From Allacma fusca (Eukaryota; Arthropoda; Collembola; Symphypleona; Sminthuridae), in NCBI GenBank assembly GCA_947179485.1, contig OX359246.1, forward strand, positions 34,699,632 to 34,763,631: a DNA stretch of 64,000 nucleotides, written 5' to 3'. Shown piece by piece: positions 31,805 to 42,930 of this stretch (the stretch's first letter is position 1; each line of letters opens with the position of its first letter). Below the pieces are notes generated by a model. That model saw nothing but the letters and a program-made list of their open reading frames with translations. It made no database searches and had not been told where the DNA came from. Position numbers and translations under genes: made by a program.

Positions 31805-34075
31805 GCTTGCATGGCTTCGTGTGAGTAATCAGTAAAGTACACAGATTTGTTTTTGTCAATGTTTAAAATACTCTGAGACTCGGTGTAACAAAGAACCGTT
31901 AACGGAGTTGTGGTGGCGGTTCTAAACCGGAGCTCAATCTTGATATTTCCAAATCTGGGTAATGCACGTGCGTCACTAATCGGGTCAATCTCATATACAT
32001 ACAACGCGCGATTGTTTCTAAAATCGGAGACACTAAAGTCAATACTCGCGTCCTTATTGTCGATTCCAATTGCTCTGTAGAGATTACCTACTGCTTCTTG
32101 AACTCGAATACTATCTTCTCTAAAGTCCACATCCAAAGGGTAAGCCTCGTTTGTATCGCCATTAACTGATACATTTATATGAGATAAACCATGGCTACCG
32201 AAAAGGAACGGATTAGTTATTCCAGTACCATTTACATTTGCACTGCGTACAATCGCGAGTACAAGCCGTTCGGGTAACTGTCCACCTTTGAAAACTCCCT
32301 CCTCAATTCTCGACAAAGTTCCAGTTGGCAATGAAAAACTTTTTATGTCCACTTTGTTTAAGTACAGATTTGCAACATCACCTCCTTCCCATTGCCTTAT
32401 ATGTTCAATCGCTGCAACTGCCAGTAGGGAATGTCGATTGAAAATGCCCGTGCATATATGCCTGCCAAGCTGAATATGCCCAAAATGCCCGCCAACGTGC
32501 CATATTTTTGGGCATATTGGCACATTGGGAAAATGCCCTGAATTTGGGCATTTTCCGCAGGGCATATTCGGCATTTTCAGCCAGGAATATTCTGCATTTC
32601 TGGCAGGTAAAACTCAGTAATAGAATCGAGCCAAAAATGCCACTATTCACTATTAAAATGAAATCATATTAAAGGCGCACATGGAAATTTGGTGTAAATG
32701 TATTATATTTCAAAAGATACCCGCTGTGTATCATATAGACACTTTATATTGAATTATTGACGAATGCAATTTTGTTGCATTTTGTATAAAGTTAATCAGA
32801 AGACTCGAGTGGTAAATACGCCATCAAAAAATCCTCCCCATCAGAACTTTGATTTGTATAACTCTCATCCTCTGTAGACGTTGCTCCGCCACCAGCGTAA
32901 ATAAAATTTCTCAAATTTTCTGACCAGTGCTTCGAGGTTGGCGTAGTTTGGCATTCAAAAATGTGAGTTTTGTCCAGTAGTAGCAATGGTTAGACGTTTT
33001 AAAAACTACAACTCCTACAATTGTCTACTGACCATATTTATTTACCTGTGTGCTAAAACCGTCGAGTAATCGTTTTTAGTTATAACGATGTGAGCGGGGT
33101 AGTGTGCAGTACAGATAGTAGCAAGTGGAAGTAGTAGCAGCGACCAATAACGTCTGGAAAAGGTAATCGACTCGAAAATTTGAGCTGAAAATGCCCAAAA
33201 TGCCGAATATGCCCAGGAATGAAAATGCCCAAAATGCCCGTGCCGAATATGCCCAAAATCTACGTATTTGCCCAAAGTTGAAAATGCCCAAAATGCCCTG
33301 GAATTTTGGGCAGGCATGATGCCCAATATGCCACGGCATTTTCAAATCGACAATCCCTAACTGCCAGTACTTTGTGTCTGGTTACTTGTAGCTTTGCTTC
33401 CAAAATGCTTAGTCTGTACCGAGGTGTGGGTACCCCCACAGCAGCTGGTGGACAGTGAAGGGCAAAACCATCCGTAGATCGATGAAATACAATTTTTAAA
33501 TCAACACCAGGCGGTAAAAAATCTGGTTGAGCAAATAGGTCCACGTGAGGTCGGCCAATAACTTCAAAAACCTGACTACCCTTACTCATATCAAATCGGG
33601 ATTTATAGGATCCTGTAGCCAAAACGTCAACCGATTCCGGGTCGTTGTTTTTAAAGTATCCAGCGCATTGCGATTGAGTTTCATTGTACTCCTTGGAAAA
33701 TAACAATAGTCTTTCGAACATGCATCTATAGGCATAGTAAGGATGTGTGGGTGTTTTTAATGTTTCATTCAAGTACACAGAGCACTGTGAAAAAATTGAA
33801 TGAAGAATATTATTGACGGGTGCTACTACAGTTGCAACACCGTTTGCAGTCATATTATCAGCTAATATCCGCAGTCTTAAATATAACCTGGTTTTACTAG
33901 GCTCAATATAATGCGCGTCAGTACTATTAACAACAAATGTTAGTGGAACTGCAGTCTCAGATAATGGACAATTCGGATAAACATCACATGACTGTGTTGT
34001 TAGAATGCTCATGTCGTACCCCTCACGTTTAAAAATGTCCAGTTCACTTCGAAGATAATGATGGTCTGCAGCCAT
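31801..34075 (-). pseudogene. Polinton major capsid protein (double jelly-roll), split by an inserted element
   Basis: The N-terminal half contains PLTFVVNSTDAHYIEPSK and VAPVNNILHSIFSQCSVYLN, and the C-terminal half contains KSFSLPTGTLSRIEEGVFKG and ERLVLAIVRS. These are patterns I associate with Polinton and virophage-like double jelly-roll capsid proteins. A hAT-type element at 32,425-33,359 lies between the halves, so the gene is a fossil. The homology call rests on recalled motifs and gene position. Confidence 0.8.
32425..33359. mobile_element. hAT-like non-autonomous element inside the Polinton capsid gene, AATGCCC-word ends
   Basis: The ends TAGGGAATGTCGATTGAAAA and, inverted, TAGGGATTGTCGATTTGAAA are typical hAT termini. 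The 8-bp duplication ACTGCCAG is exact (32,417-32,424 and 33,360-33,367). The terminal zones of about 170 bp are degenerate AATGCCC/GGGCATATT words. A short minus-strand frame at 32,792-32,986 (FIYAGGGATSTEDESY) could be a transposase relic. It is younger than the Polinton. Confidence 0.92.
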
Positions 34076-34139
34076 GATTATGAAAAAATGTTTCGACTGA
34101 TTTTACTCTTTTTATTTTTTCTCTTCTTTACTCGTAGTT

Positions 34140-34703
34140 TTAAGAGTCCACGACCAGTCTTACGCTTTTTAGTTTTTTTCTTGATTCCACGACCAAGTTT
34201 TTGCGTTTAATTTTCTTATATTTGAATAGCCGATCTTCATCAAGCTTTCGTTTCCGACTAAACCCAGATCCAGACTGATTAATAATATCATTTCCTACCC
34301 CTTTAAGTGCGGTTAGCCCTCTGTCTCTCAACGTCTCGCGCAAGGGACGACCTCCATCCAATACATCCATAGCAACATTTTTTAAAGCTGTTTTCGCATG
34401 TGGTAAAATATATTTTGCCGCAAAAGGTATTAAACGTCTGGCAATTGAACCAAAAAATGATCCCAAACCACTACCCTTCTGGCGAATGTTTTATCCGCGA
34501 TAAAAAAACAGTCCACGACCATATTGAACTCCACATCCAAATTGTGGTCTGTGAATCCTGTAAAACTTACTCTCCTTATCAGAACATTTGTATGTTTTAA
34601 CCATTATTGTTTCTTCATGTGCGGCATTAACTGCGCTGTTCCCGAAAATGCAGTGTACACTTAAAGTCACCAACTTCGAATGGGGGCGGTGCTCCGGATT
34701 CAT
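34140..34703 (-). pseudogene. Polinton pVI-like small capsid-associated protein (fossil)
   Basis: This is a glycine-rich start region, then an amphipathic helix (GSFFGSIARRLIPFAAKYIL), then a Lys/Arg-rich tail. This layout is common in Polinton minor proteins compared with adenovirus pVI/pX. LDGGR and QSGSG fit the two cleavage consensus forms of adenovirus-type protease. It contains about one break. Confidence 0.6.
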
Positions 34704-34742
34704 TCATTATATACACATGTATGCTATCAATTGAATGTGATT

Positions 34743-36113
34743 TCAATGGAGATATGTTAGATTTTTAAATTCATGTTCAAACGCACGACCGTTATTGTAC
34801 GTGAGAGGCATGCTTTTTAAAAGCGGTGCATATACATCTCCAACATATTGGTTTACTATCGCGTCACAGTATACAAATAGAAGATCGTTTGCAAAGTCCT
34901 TGTAGAACCTGTGACGTGCTCTAAATCTTGTAAATGGGGTTGATTTGATGGTAAGTGATGTAGTAGGTATTGATTGAAATCCCAAATGAATCTGCAGTAG
35001 CGCTGAAAAGTTATACTCATTCATTTTTGAGTTTTTGTCATACTCTAAAATCATTTTGTCGGATCTAATCTGCCATTTAAACTGAAGTTGCTCGCTTAAT
35101 ACGGCCTTTATTTCAAATGAAGTGCAGTTAACCCCAGCCTTAATAAAAATTGTAGAATCTTTTTTGTTTGTGGCGATTACGTCGTCAGTTACTAGATAGT
35201 ACTTTATATCAATCTTATTCTTCTTCCCAATACTATGTTTAAAATATTGTTCACTATTATTATAAAAATGGTAAGTATCATACGGATGACTATCAAGCCC
35301 CAAGTTCATAAATAAATGTTTGTAAATTGTTACTGCTATAACTTCACCTTTACTTGGACTTGTATCAACATTAAAAACATTGTCTTCTACACGCGGATGA
35401 ACCTTATCTTTGTATTTAAAAGCGTCCATAAGGCTCCTTCTTGTTGGTACTATGTAAAAAGGCGGTACCTGCCAAAGTTGATTAACCGGGTCAACTACCC
35501 TTCTTACTTCTATACGAACCCCATGTTGGGACGTTGCAAACAGCATTGGTGTTTTCAATATATTATTTTCACCAGTAAAAATTGTTTTACCAGTGTCTAA
35601 AATTGCTGGCGCTGCAGCAGGTTCCATCTTTATCATGCCATCCTGAAGCCCGAAAACGTTCTTTAACCGATCACTTAGTTCAAAGTCGTAAATCAATTTT
35701 TGATTACTGCTTTCCTTTGTAATTTCAACATAGCCACCAGCATTCAGTTTATATAAATCTCTTGTTACGGTGGATAAATATTCCAGAAACATGTACGCTG
35801 CTGAGAAATTTGACGGTGCGAATATCTTACACTTTACTGTATCTCCTTCAATCCATTTAACGGCGCTCAGGTCTAGTATAGAAGTTGATATTAAATCCGA
35901 TTCAGCCCACCGGATTGATGCAGTACCCAGCTCTTCACCCTCTCTAATAAATACATCTGTAGATGTGTATGTACATGAACTTAATGCAACCTCATATTCT
36001 TGAGAGTCCAACTCAAGTCTTGTAGCTAACTTGTTTCGAAAATTAGTTATAGTGTTTTCAGGGTAATAATTATAAGATGCGTCGCTAAGCAAGGTAACTG
36101 TGAATCCCGCCAT
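34743..36113 (-). CDS. Polinton penton-like minor capsid candidate, 456 residues
   Basis: The N-terminus (FTVTLLSDASYNYYPENTIT, then LELDSQEYEVALSSCTY) matches the pattern I recall for the conserved large minor-capsid (penton, single jelly-roll) proteins of Polintons and adintoviruses. It sits beside the capsid genes on the same strand and the frame looks whole. The exact role is inferred. Confidence 0.65.
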   Translation of the reverse strand: MAGFTVTLLSDASYNYYPENTITNFRNKLATRLELDSQEYEVALSSCTYTSTDVFIREGEELGTASIRWAESDLISTSILDLSAVKWIEGDTVKCKIFAPSNFSAAYMFLEYLSTVTRDLYKLNAGGYVEITKESSNQKLIYDFELSDRLKNVFGLQDGMIKMEPAAAPAILDTGKTIFTGENNILKTPMLFATSQHGVRIEVRRVVDPVNQLWQVPPFYIVPTRRSLMDAFKYKDKVHPRVEDNVFNVDTSPSKGEVIAVTIYKHLFMNLGLDSHPYDTYHFYNNSEQYFKHSIGKKNKIDIKYYLVTDDVIATNKKDSTIFIKAGVNCTSFEIKAVLSEQLQFKWQIRSDKMILEYDKNSKMNEYNFSALLQIHLGFQSIPTTSLTIKSTPFTRFRARHRFYKDFANDLLFVYCDAIVNQYVGDVYAPLLKSMPLTYNNGRAFEHEFKNLTYLH

Positions 36114-36224
36114 GATGACATTGAATGATTGAATGAATGGTTATTACTTAAACATAATATTTATATACAATTGTTTTTTTATTATTTATCATGATTGGTT
36201 TTTACAATAGCAAAAATACAATGT

Positions 36225-37835
36225 TTAGAAAACAATCTCATGCTGAGATCCTGTGCAGAAAATATTCGTTTCTTCTATTTGTCGATCAGCATCCTTCTTC
36301 AAACAGCAAGCAGGAAGGCACCATGGACGTTTGAAAGCTTCATTTAAATTAAACCAACCAAACCCGCCACAGTAAACACAAAATGCTGTACCCCCAGCCT
36401 GTGCAACGTAATACAGCTGTGCTATAGACTCTTGCTCATCAACTTTCCTAAAATCACCATTATTTAAAATAGCAGCAGTGTCATTATCATCATGGTCATT
36501 ATTGTAATAACCCCAATGTGTTTTAAATGAATTGATACGATAAGCCAAATCCATTGCTGCAGGAAACTTGGGTAAGTCCATTATCGTTGTTTCTTTCGGA
36601 GCATCCAGATGATTTACCAGGTAGTGCGGCATATGGTTTTGATACATCGAAAACGAAATAGCTGGATCATAGGGTAATATAGCATTCAACCCTTTAATTC
36701 GAGCTCCCCATATTGCCCGAAAATAGTCAAACTCTTTTCAATTGCACAGAAACGTTGGATGATATTCATTCGGGAACTCTGGACATTCATGTTCCAGCAT
36801 TATCGCAGCCATTTGTTCCATCAATTCATAAACGAATCGTTTTCGGGACCAATACCATTTCGCATCTTCTTCATGTTTCTTGTTAACCCTCAATTCATAG
36901 CTTTTCTTAACACGAAGATACGCTTGTGGGAGAGGCTTCTTTTCTTCAACTGTTTCCTCAATCTTGGAATGAAATGTCGGTAAGGCTCCTTCCAACACAA
37001 GTTTTTTTCGATTACGTTCTGATTCACGATCTGGGATCCTTTGTTTTAAAGCACAAGTAGGTAGACACCATGTTCGAGTCATAGGATGGTGATTTCTAAA
37101 TGAGCCATATCCCCCGCAATAAACACAGTACGCTGTGCCTCCAGCTTGCCCCACGTAGTATTTTTGAGACATATCTTTGCCTTTACGATCGGTATGAGGC
37201 TTTCCATTATAGAAATGATCATCATTCCAGTTCACACTAAATGATTTTAGCCGATATGCAAGATCCATTGATTTCGGGAATTTCGGAAGTTCTGTAACTG
37301 GTAATTGTTTAGGTGGTGATAGATGATTAATTAAAAACTGTGGGAACATGTTGCGGTAGTTCCGATAGTTGTGGGATTTGTCCTTGTGCCTTCTGAACAA
37401 ACGAACTTTAGTTCTCCATGTGCATCTAAGAAATTCGAATTCTTTACAATTGCAGAGTAGCGACAGCTGCAGTTGGTTGAATGGTTGTTGACATACATGA
37501 TAGAACATGATATCTGCCAAGTAGAGAATATACTCATGTAGATATCGTTTTTCTATCCAATACCGTTTTGCCTCAGCTACAAGCTCCATGTCGATCTTCA
37601 AATCCAAATTTTCTTTCACACCAGAGATTTTTTCCTGTATTAATTCTTCTCCCTTTTCTCCTTCTCCTTCACCATGGATTTTGGATTCCTCAGTCTCTTC
37701 ATCGTCTTCAACAAGGATTGTCTCAATTCTTGGAATTTTTTTGGGGGATGGATCCCCTAATGGAAGCTCAATCACATCCGGAGATGCAGGTGGGTTTTCA
37801 AAATTTTCAGACATTTTGAAATAAACTTTTTCCAA
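36225..37835 (-). pseudogene. Polinton unknown gene with a tandemly duplicated Cys-rich module
   Basis: Two copies of a module of roughly 230-270 residues follow each other. Shared pieces in order are ALP-like NHL..PK, LPKFP..MDLAYR..SF, YYV.QAGGTA.CVYCGG.G and R.WCLP.C.LK; before these, both have a YW..KR....E....A.IM..H.C segment. The CVYCGG...WCLPxC set suggests a zinc-binding core. The N-terminal 90 residues are acidic (IETILVEDDEETEESK). The function is unknown. It is broken about once. Confidence 0.6.
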
Positions 37836-38221
37836 AAAAAAATTGCTTTATTTGTGATAGTTTGGATAGAATTGAGAAGTGAATGGTGCTCTACAATGGC
37901 AAAAACAAACCCCATATATAGGGGGAAACAAACTATTTTTGTTTTTTCATTATCAACTTACCGTATTTTTGGAGTGACCTCATTTAACCTGTAAACGTTT
38001 TTCATCAAGGTTAGCAAGTCTCGAAGCATATACTTCTATTTATAAATCAGCGCATTAACTACTCTGCCATATGATGTGGCATTATTTACAATACGTTTTA
38101 TTACTGATATATTACATGTGCTTTCAGTTTCTGTACCATGCGGGTAAGGGTATACATCCTTCAATCTAAACATTTACCCTTGTTGTGCAGCCTTGAGTAA
38201 TGTATGACCTTAAGCGTATAC
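37836..38221. other. Polinton right subterminal non-coding DNA
   Basis: No gene is seen between the Cys-rich module gene and the right inverted repeat. Unlike the left end, no 119-bp array is present. Confidence 0.6.
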
Positions 38222-38224
38222 ATG

Positions 38225-38280
<56 letters not shown>

Positions 38281-38389
38281 CTTTCCCTTGTTCATAACAA
38301 GGTCATAACCCTGGATTAGGGGATTAAGGTCGCCTATACCTTCAACATGGGGCGTTTTTCCAAGCGTGGGCATACGTATACCTACTACT
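38222..38389 (-). repeat. Polinton right terminal inverted repeat
   Basis: This is the inverted match of 19,732-19,866, sharing the 50-bp core with AACGCCCCATGTTGAAGGTA and the (TA)n tract (38,225-38,281). Small insertions and deletions distinguish the two ends. Confidence 0.85.
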
Positions 38390-38395
38390 TATATT
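38390..38395. repeat. Polinton target-site duplication, right
   Basis: TATATT, identical to 19,726-19,731. Confidence 0.9.
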
Positions 38396-38426
38396 AATTT
38401 CCAATAATTAATAAATATTGTATTTA

Positions 38427-38520
38427 AAAGTCAAACATGAAACGTCTTCAAGTATTTGTCCTGCTGAATAAATGTCCTTGCGAAGGTCCTCCTCTGTTTT
38501 GTACACAATCCAAAAGGGGC
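38427..38520 (-). pseudogene. Serine carboxypeptidase exon 4 fragment
   Basis: On the minus strand this matches the end of exon 4 of the intact carboxypeptidase gene at 52,855-52,930: AAGGACATTTATTCA is shared, followed by near-identical DNA to the exon end. A small length change shifts the frame relative to the intact gene (a read of RTFIQQ is recovered only in another frame), and no other exon is nearby. It is a decayed duplicate, 38 bp from the Polinton TSD. Confidence 0.85.
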
Positions 38521-39011
38521 CGTACACATATAACGTTATCATTTTCCGGCAGATTCTAGACCCACCTACCACTTTGTTATCATTCTTTAGCTTTCGTAAA
38601 ATTGACCACCCAATCCTAACGTTATTCTCTAACACCTCATTTAGGCACGGCGATACGAATTTTCTTTTAGTTATATCTCGTTTAATGCGTAATGAAAACG
38701 TTTTCTTTCGAGTATAAAAACGCTGCTGCTAGTTGCTTTAAAATAAGCATATTATTATAGTTTTATTACAAAAATTATCCCTACAAGATACAGTAATTTG
38801 AGGCTTCGCATATGGTGGCGTCAGCTACCGCCTTCAAAAGTATAATGAATTTTGAGTTAATTCATAGCACAATATAGACAGCAAAAGTAGTCTATACGTC
38901 ATGTATGTCTAATAAACTTTAATAAAAACACTCATTTATATTAAAATATTAGATCATAAATCGCCCAAGGTCCAGTCAAAAATCTGTAAAATCTCACCAG
39001 ACACAGCAAAT
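38521..39011. other. Intergenic DNA, nothing recognised
   Basis: Short open frames on both strands have no recognisable features. Confidence 0.4.
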
Positions 39012-39110
39012 CGTTGGCTAAATTCTAAAAAGTACCATTTTCATTTCTCAACCTATGCTTTTTAAATGGGTTCGCAAATGAAAATGGTACTTTTTAGAAT
39101 TTAGCCGACG
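39012..39110. repeat. Long perfect hairpin (31-bp stem)
   Basis: GGCTAAATTCTAAAAAGTAC and the next 11 bp (39,016-39,046) recur inverted without mismatch at 39,076-39,106, around a 29-bp loop. The stem extends a few more bases with one mismatch. It could be a tiny palindromic MITE or a structured RNA. Confidence 0.85.
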
Positions 39111-39213
39111 AAATATCCCAAATGTTTGAGGTCGAAGCTAATGCAGTAACAATTTCATACAAAAATAAACCTGAGGTAGCGAGAAAACGTTTAAAGAAGG
39201 AACCATAAAAATC

Positions 39214-39456
39214 TTGAAAAGTAAAGCATCCCCAAGAAAACCCATTCCCAAAAAAAGTGCGAAAAACGAACAACTAAATGAAATCACATCTACAGAAGAT
39301 CACGACAAGGTAACTAATTTCGGACTGTTCTCTGAGCTGTCGGCCATTTCTCGTGCTCACAGAGCTTCTGTTGAGCCACAGCAGTTGGAGCAACAAATAT
39401 TGTACACAGAATTTATTACTTTAAAAATCAATAATTTATTAATTAGAAAAGCCTAG
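39214..39456 (+). other. Short Lys-rich open frame of unknown status
   Basis: Eighty residues, Lys/Pro-rich at the start (SPRKPIPKKSAKN), ending just before the hAT-like element. The sequence upstream in the same frame also reads as basic protein (EVARKRLKKEP) across a stop, which suggests the remnant of a longer gene or transposon frame. It is not recognised. Confidence 0.25.
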
Positions 39457-39462
39457 CCAGAA

Positions 39463-40734
39463 CAGAGCTGCGTTCAAGTCAAGTTATTTTAGACAACTTG
39501 ACTTGAACTTGACTTGAACTTGAAAAATTGTCTAAACAATGTATCCATACTTGCACTTGATAAATCAAGTTTTTCAAGCAACTTGAGTATTCAAGTACAT
39601 GATTTTCAAGTACATTTTATAGAACTTGAACTTGATAATAACTTGACGGTCAAGTTGCATACATAACTTGACTTGAACGTGAACTTGAACTTGCACTTGA
39701 ACTTGATTGCTCAAGTATTTTTTGTGCATGAATAAACAATGCTTGAAATTTTGTTCGCAATTGTTATAGCTGATGAAGGTTAGGCCGTAATTAAGATAAA
39801 CTAAACGGCATGCGGATGATTTTCTTTACTTTAAAAGTGCTAGGAAGTTTAAAATATTTGATTAAATAATTGCAGACATTGTGTTCTAGTTTACTAATGT
39901 CAACAATTTAGAGGGTAGCAATCGTATTATTGGCCTGTTCACATTAGTGTTGCACTAATCTGGTGAGTGTAACCAGCAGTTATATTCATTAATATTTGTC
40001 GTCGTTAATTTTGCTTAACCAATATTGATTTATAAGATTGTTTGCTGTTCATCTGATGCTTAATATTAGCAGAACTTGTTCTTACAGGCAGGTGTGGATT
40101 ATTAAAATAATTTTTACCATGGCCCAACCGTCAAAATGGTTTGAGCTTTTACACAAGTAATGTGAGGGCCTTAGTCAACATTTTTTTTACCCTGGCCCTA
40201 AATGTTTTAATAACTTCATTTTTATAATGGAACAAGATCCTCGATTATCAAGAACATCCTCATAAAATAATAAGTCAGAACTTTTAATTATTCAAAGTAT
40301 GCAAACAGGACACCAGAATTAATCTCTATATGGACCACTGGGCATCGTGGAGGAGAATTTTTATATCAGTGGAATAAAAACAAACACAAAGATGTCATTA
40401 TTATAATGATTGACGCCCAATATTATTTTTAGTTGGATGCAGGAGATAAGCTTGATTTCAGTAACAAAAACTCAAGTTAAACTCAAGTTAAACTCAAGTT
40501 TTATTCAAGTACTTCCATTCAGTGTACTTGAACTTGACTTGATTTTGAAATCAAGTAATAAATTATTAACTTGGACTTGATCGAACTTGAACTTGAAAAT
40601 TCAAGTTAAAATTATAAGTTCACTTGAACTTGATGTTCAAGTTTCAAGTTACAAAACTGTCTGCACTTGACTTGACTTGAACTTGATACGCACTTGAACT
40701 ATTCAAGTTGTACTTGAACTTGATCGCAGCTCTG
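39463..40734. mobile_element. hAT-like element, ACTTGA-word ends
   Basis: The inverted ends are CAGAGCTGCGTTCAAGT and CAGAGCTGCGATCAAGT (16 of 17) and the exact 8-bp duplication is AGCCAGAA (39,455-39,462 and 40,735-40,742). The terminal zones (39,475-39,720 and 40,470-40,725) are degenerate ACTTGA/TCAAGT repeats. The core of about 750 bp has no transposase frame. Confidence 0.88.
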
Positions 40735-40742
40735 AGCCAGAA

Positions 40743-41344
40743 GCAGCAAAACTGGACTTATGAAATGGTACTATCCGTTAGTTTCCTGGGCTTTATCCGT
40801 TCTAGTGCATTGATTATCAAAATATTTCACAATTTGTTTCAATTGTTTATTCATGCTAGATAATTATTTAACTCCTCCAATTAAATGGAACATTTCCTCC
40901 ATAGGTACTTGCGCAGTTAAAACTGTTAAAATAAGAACTACTTTGATATTGTTTTCCGGGTTTGACTATGAATTGATTTAGCTAATAAATAAATAATAAC
41001 ACAAAAAAAAGCACCTACAACTACGATAATAAAATGCAAGTGGCTAGGAGACTGGAATTACTTGACTAGAATTTTCGACTTAAAAAGTGACTTTGACTTG
41101 ACTTGGCTAGGATTTCTTGGAAACCATTGTGAATTGACTAGACTAGACTAGTCAATACCACAACCAACAATGATTAGACATGACTAGACTAGTGCATATG
41201 TACGTGCAGCTATGCACAGGAGTAACTTGATCGGATAAAGCATCCCTCCAAAGGCCAATTCCTTCATGTTTTATACACTAATGGGTGTCGTGTTATGACT
41301 TATGATTATCGTTTTAACTCACAATTCTTTATATAAAATAAAGT
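40743..41344. other. Intergenic DNA with an ACTAGACT word island
   Basis: No gene is seen. About 41,040-41,200 is a zone of degenerate GACTAGACTAG and GACTTGACTTG words in the style of the element ends described here, but no ends or target duplication could be fixed. Confidence 0.4.
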
Positions 41345-42530
41345 ATTTCATATGTATTTCAGAATTACAATTTTTTAACTAGCGTATGAAACTTTGTTCG
41401 GAACAGATTTGGATCCGCAATCGTGGAAAATATCTGTATTATCTTTTCGAAAAACTATCTGGTATTTGTCCGAAAGGGAGCTAAAATTGGAAAATTACTG
41501 AACAACTCCAATATTCCATTGAGATTTTAATCGCCTTGTGTACAAAAAGTAAATACAAATATTCCAACCTCTCCTTTACGGCGAATATTTACTTAGCTAC
41601 CATAATTTAGGATATTTAAGTTTATCTTGTGTGATTAACTTGATTGCAAGTGTGGATGTTCGAGGGTTAAATTTTGCCAGTAATTGATTTGTTTAATTTG
41701 TAAAATTTGTACGTGATATTTGTGGTTTGATAGAACTCCCCATTTTGGCAGGCAATAGCTAAAGTTCGAGAGAATGAAACTGTTAACGAATATTTTTAAG
41801 GCATGATTTGTTAAAAATCTGTTTATGAATATTATGCAACCAATTGAGAAAGAGATTTTGATGCAAACAAAGCTAAAAGTGCTGTATAAAGACGTAGTTA
41901 TATATCAAATTTAATCGCATTTAATCAAATTTAAATTGCTTTATACAATTTTAACTTAATTTAATAATAATTATTACATCATAATAGTTTCGGTATATTG
42001 TCTCGTAATTAATCTCAAGGATCGTGTCATCTTAAATGTAGTGCTGCCAAAAGCAAGTTTGAATAATATGTAACATATCGTTGTGAGAGTGGCAATAAAA
42101 ATGAATAGGTGGGTTACAAACACTCTACTATTTTTAGATTTTATAAACTGCAGTAATAAATTTACAAAAATAGCTACAGGGCACTTCGTAAATATTTTCG
42201 GTAATGGTACAAAATTTTTTATTTCATTTGAGCATGGGAAAAAGTACAGCTGCAGGGGCCGTAAATGTGGACAAAGTAATGATGTGGTGAAAATATTGGC
42301 AACTTTTATGGCTTGAAGATACCGAAATTGATGGTATGGGTTTGAGCACTGTGACAACAAATAGTGGATTCTAGGCCTATACTGCAACCATGCGGAATGC
42401 CGCATAGACCAACTACCACCTGACCACATTCCACCAAGCGAAATGTCAGTCTCCAAACTGACGCTAAACGTTTTGCCACCATTCTATTGTATGTGGTCAA
42501 TAAGCCCTTGTTAGTTCAACTGATATTCCT
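41345..42530. repeat. Intergenic duplicon, copy 3
   Basis: This is homologous to 2,620-4,390 and 11,720-13,490 without their hAT-like insertions; it gives an empty version of the 2,747 site (TGTCCGAAAGGGAG near 41,468) and of the 12,312 site (near 42,010). The frames here are remnants of repeat DNA. After about 42,340 it matches the sequence around 7,365 and 15,810 (TTTGAGC..TGTGACAACAAAT). Confidence 0.7.
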
Positions 42531-42930
42531 TTTAAGGTCATTGTTAAACGCCATTGTTAAGGTCATTCCTAAACACCTATATGTATTAAAGCCAACGATA
42601 ATGTTATATATATATTGGGAAATCAAAGTTTCAAATATACGTCCTTTTATGCGGTCTATACATTCATAATTAAATTTTTATTTCAATTTTTAATGCATTG
42701 GGTATGCACAGTTAAATATATTTTTGTCATCGTTTGTAAATTACTCGCATTGGTAATATTGTGAAAATTCAATATATTACTATTACTGACCGACTGAAGG
42801 ATATACACAAAATATGTTTTCTTTCACAAATATTAGTAAATCCCCATCTACAGTACTAGTATTTTCCACATTGTTAATAATGAATTAAAAAATGTCCGAA
42901 ATTGAAGTAGGAGGCATATATAATCTGCTA

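Larger units (their letters stand above)
19732..38389. mobile_element. Polinton/Maverick element (fossil), 18.66 kb
   Basis: The element starts AGTAGTAGG and ends CCTACTACT, has inverted terminal repeats and a perfect 6-bp TSD. It carries the diagnostic Polinton set: protein-primed DNA polymerase B, A32-like packaging ATPase, retroviral-type integrase, adenain-like cysteine protease, double jelly-roll major capsid and penton-like minor capsid candidates. The left arm is read rightward and most of the capsid side leftward. It is broken, with roughly half a dozen breaks plus one inserted hAT-type element. Perfect TSDs and several long open genes suggest a fairly young insertion. Confidence 0.95.

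Noticed and set aside
19640-38830. Shared TGGCGTCAGC on both sides of the Polinton as part of a larger target repeat
   Set aside because: Only about 12 bp match at 19,650 and 38,813 in inverted orientation with no surrounding similarity; likely chance.
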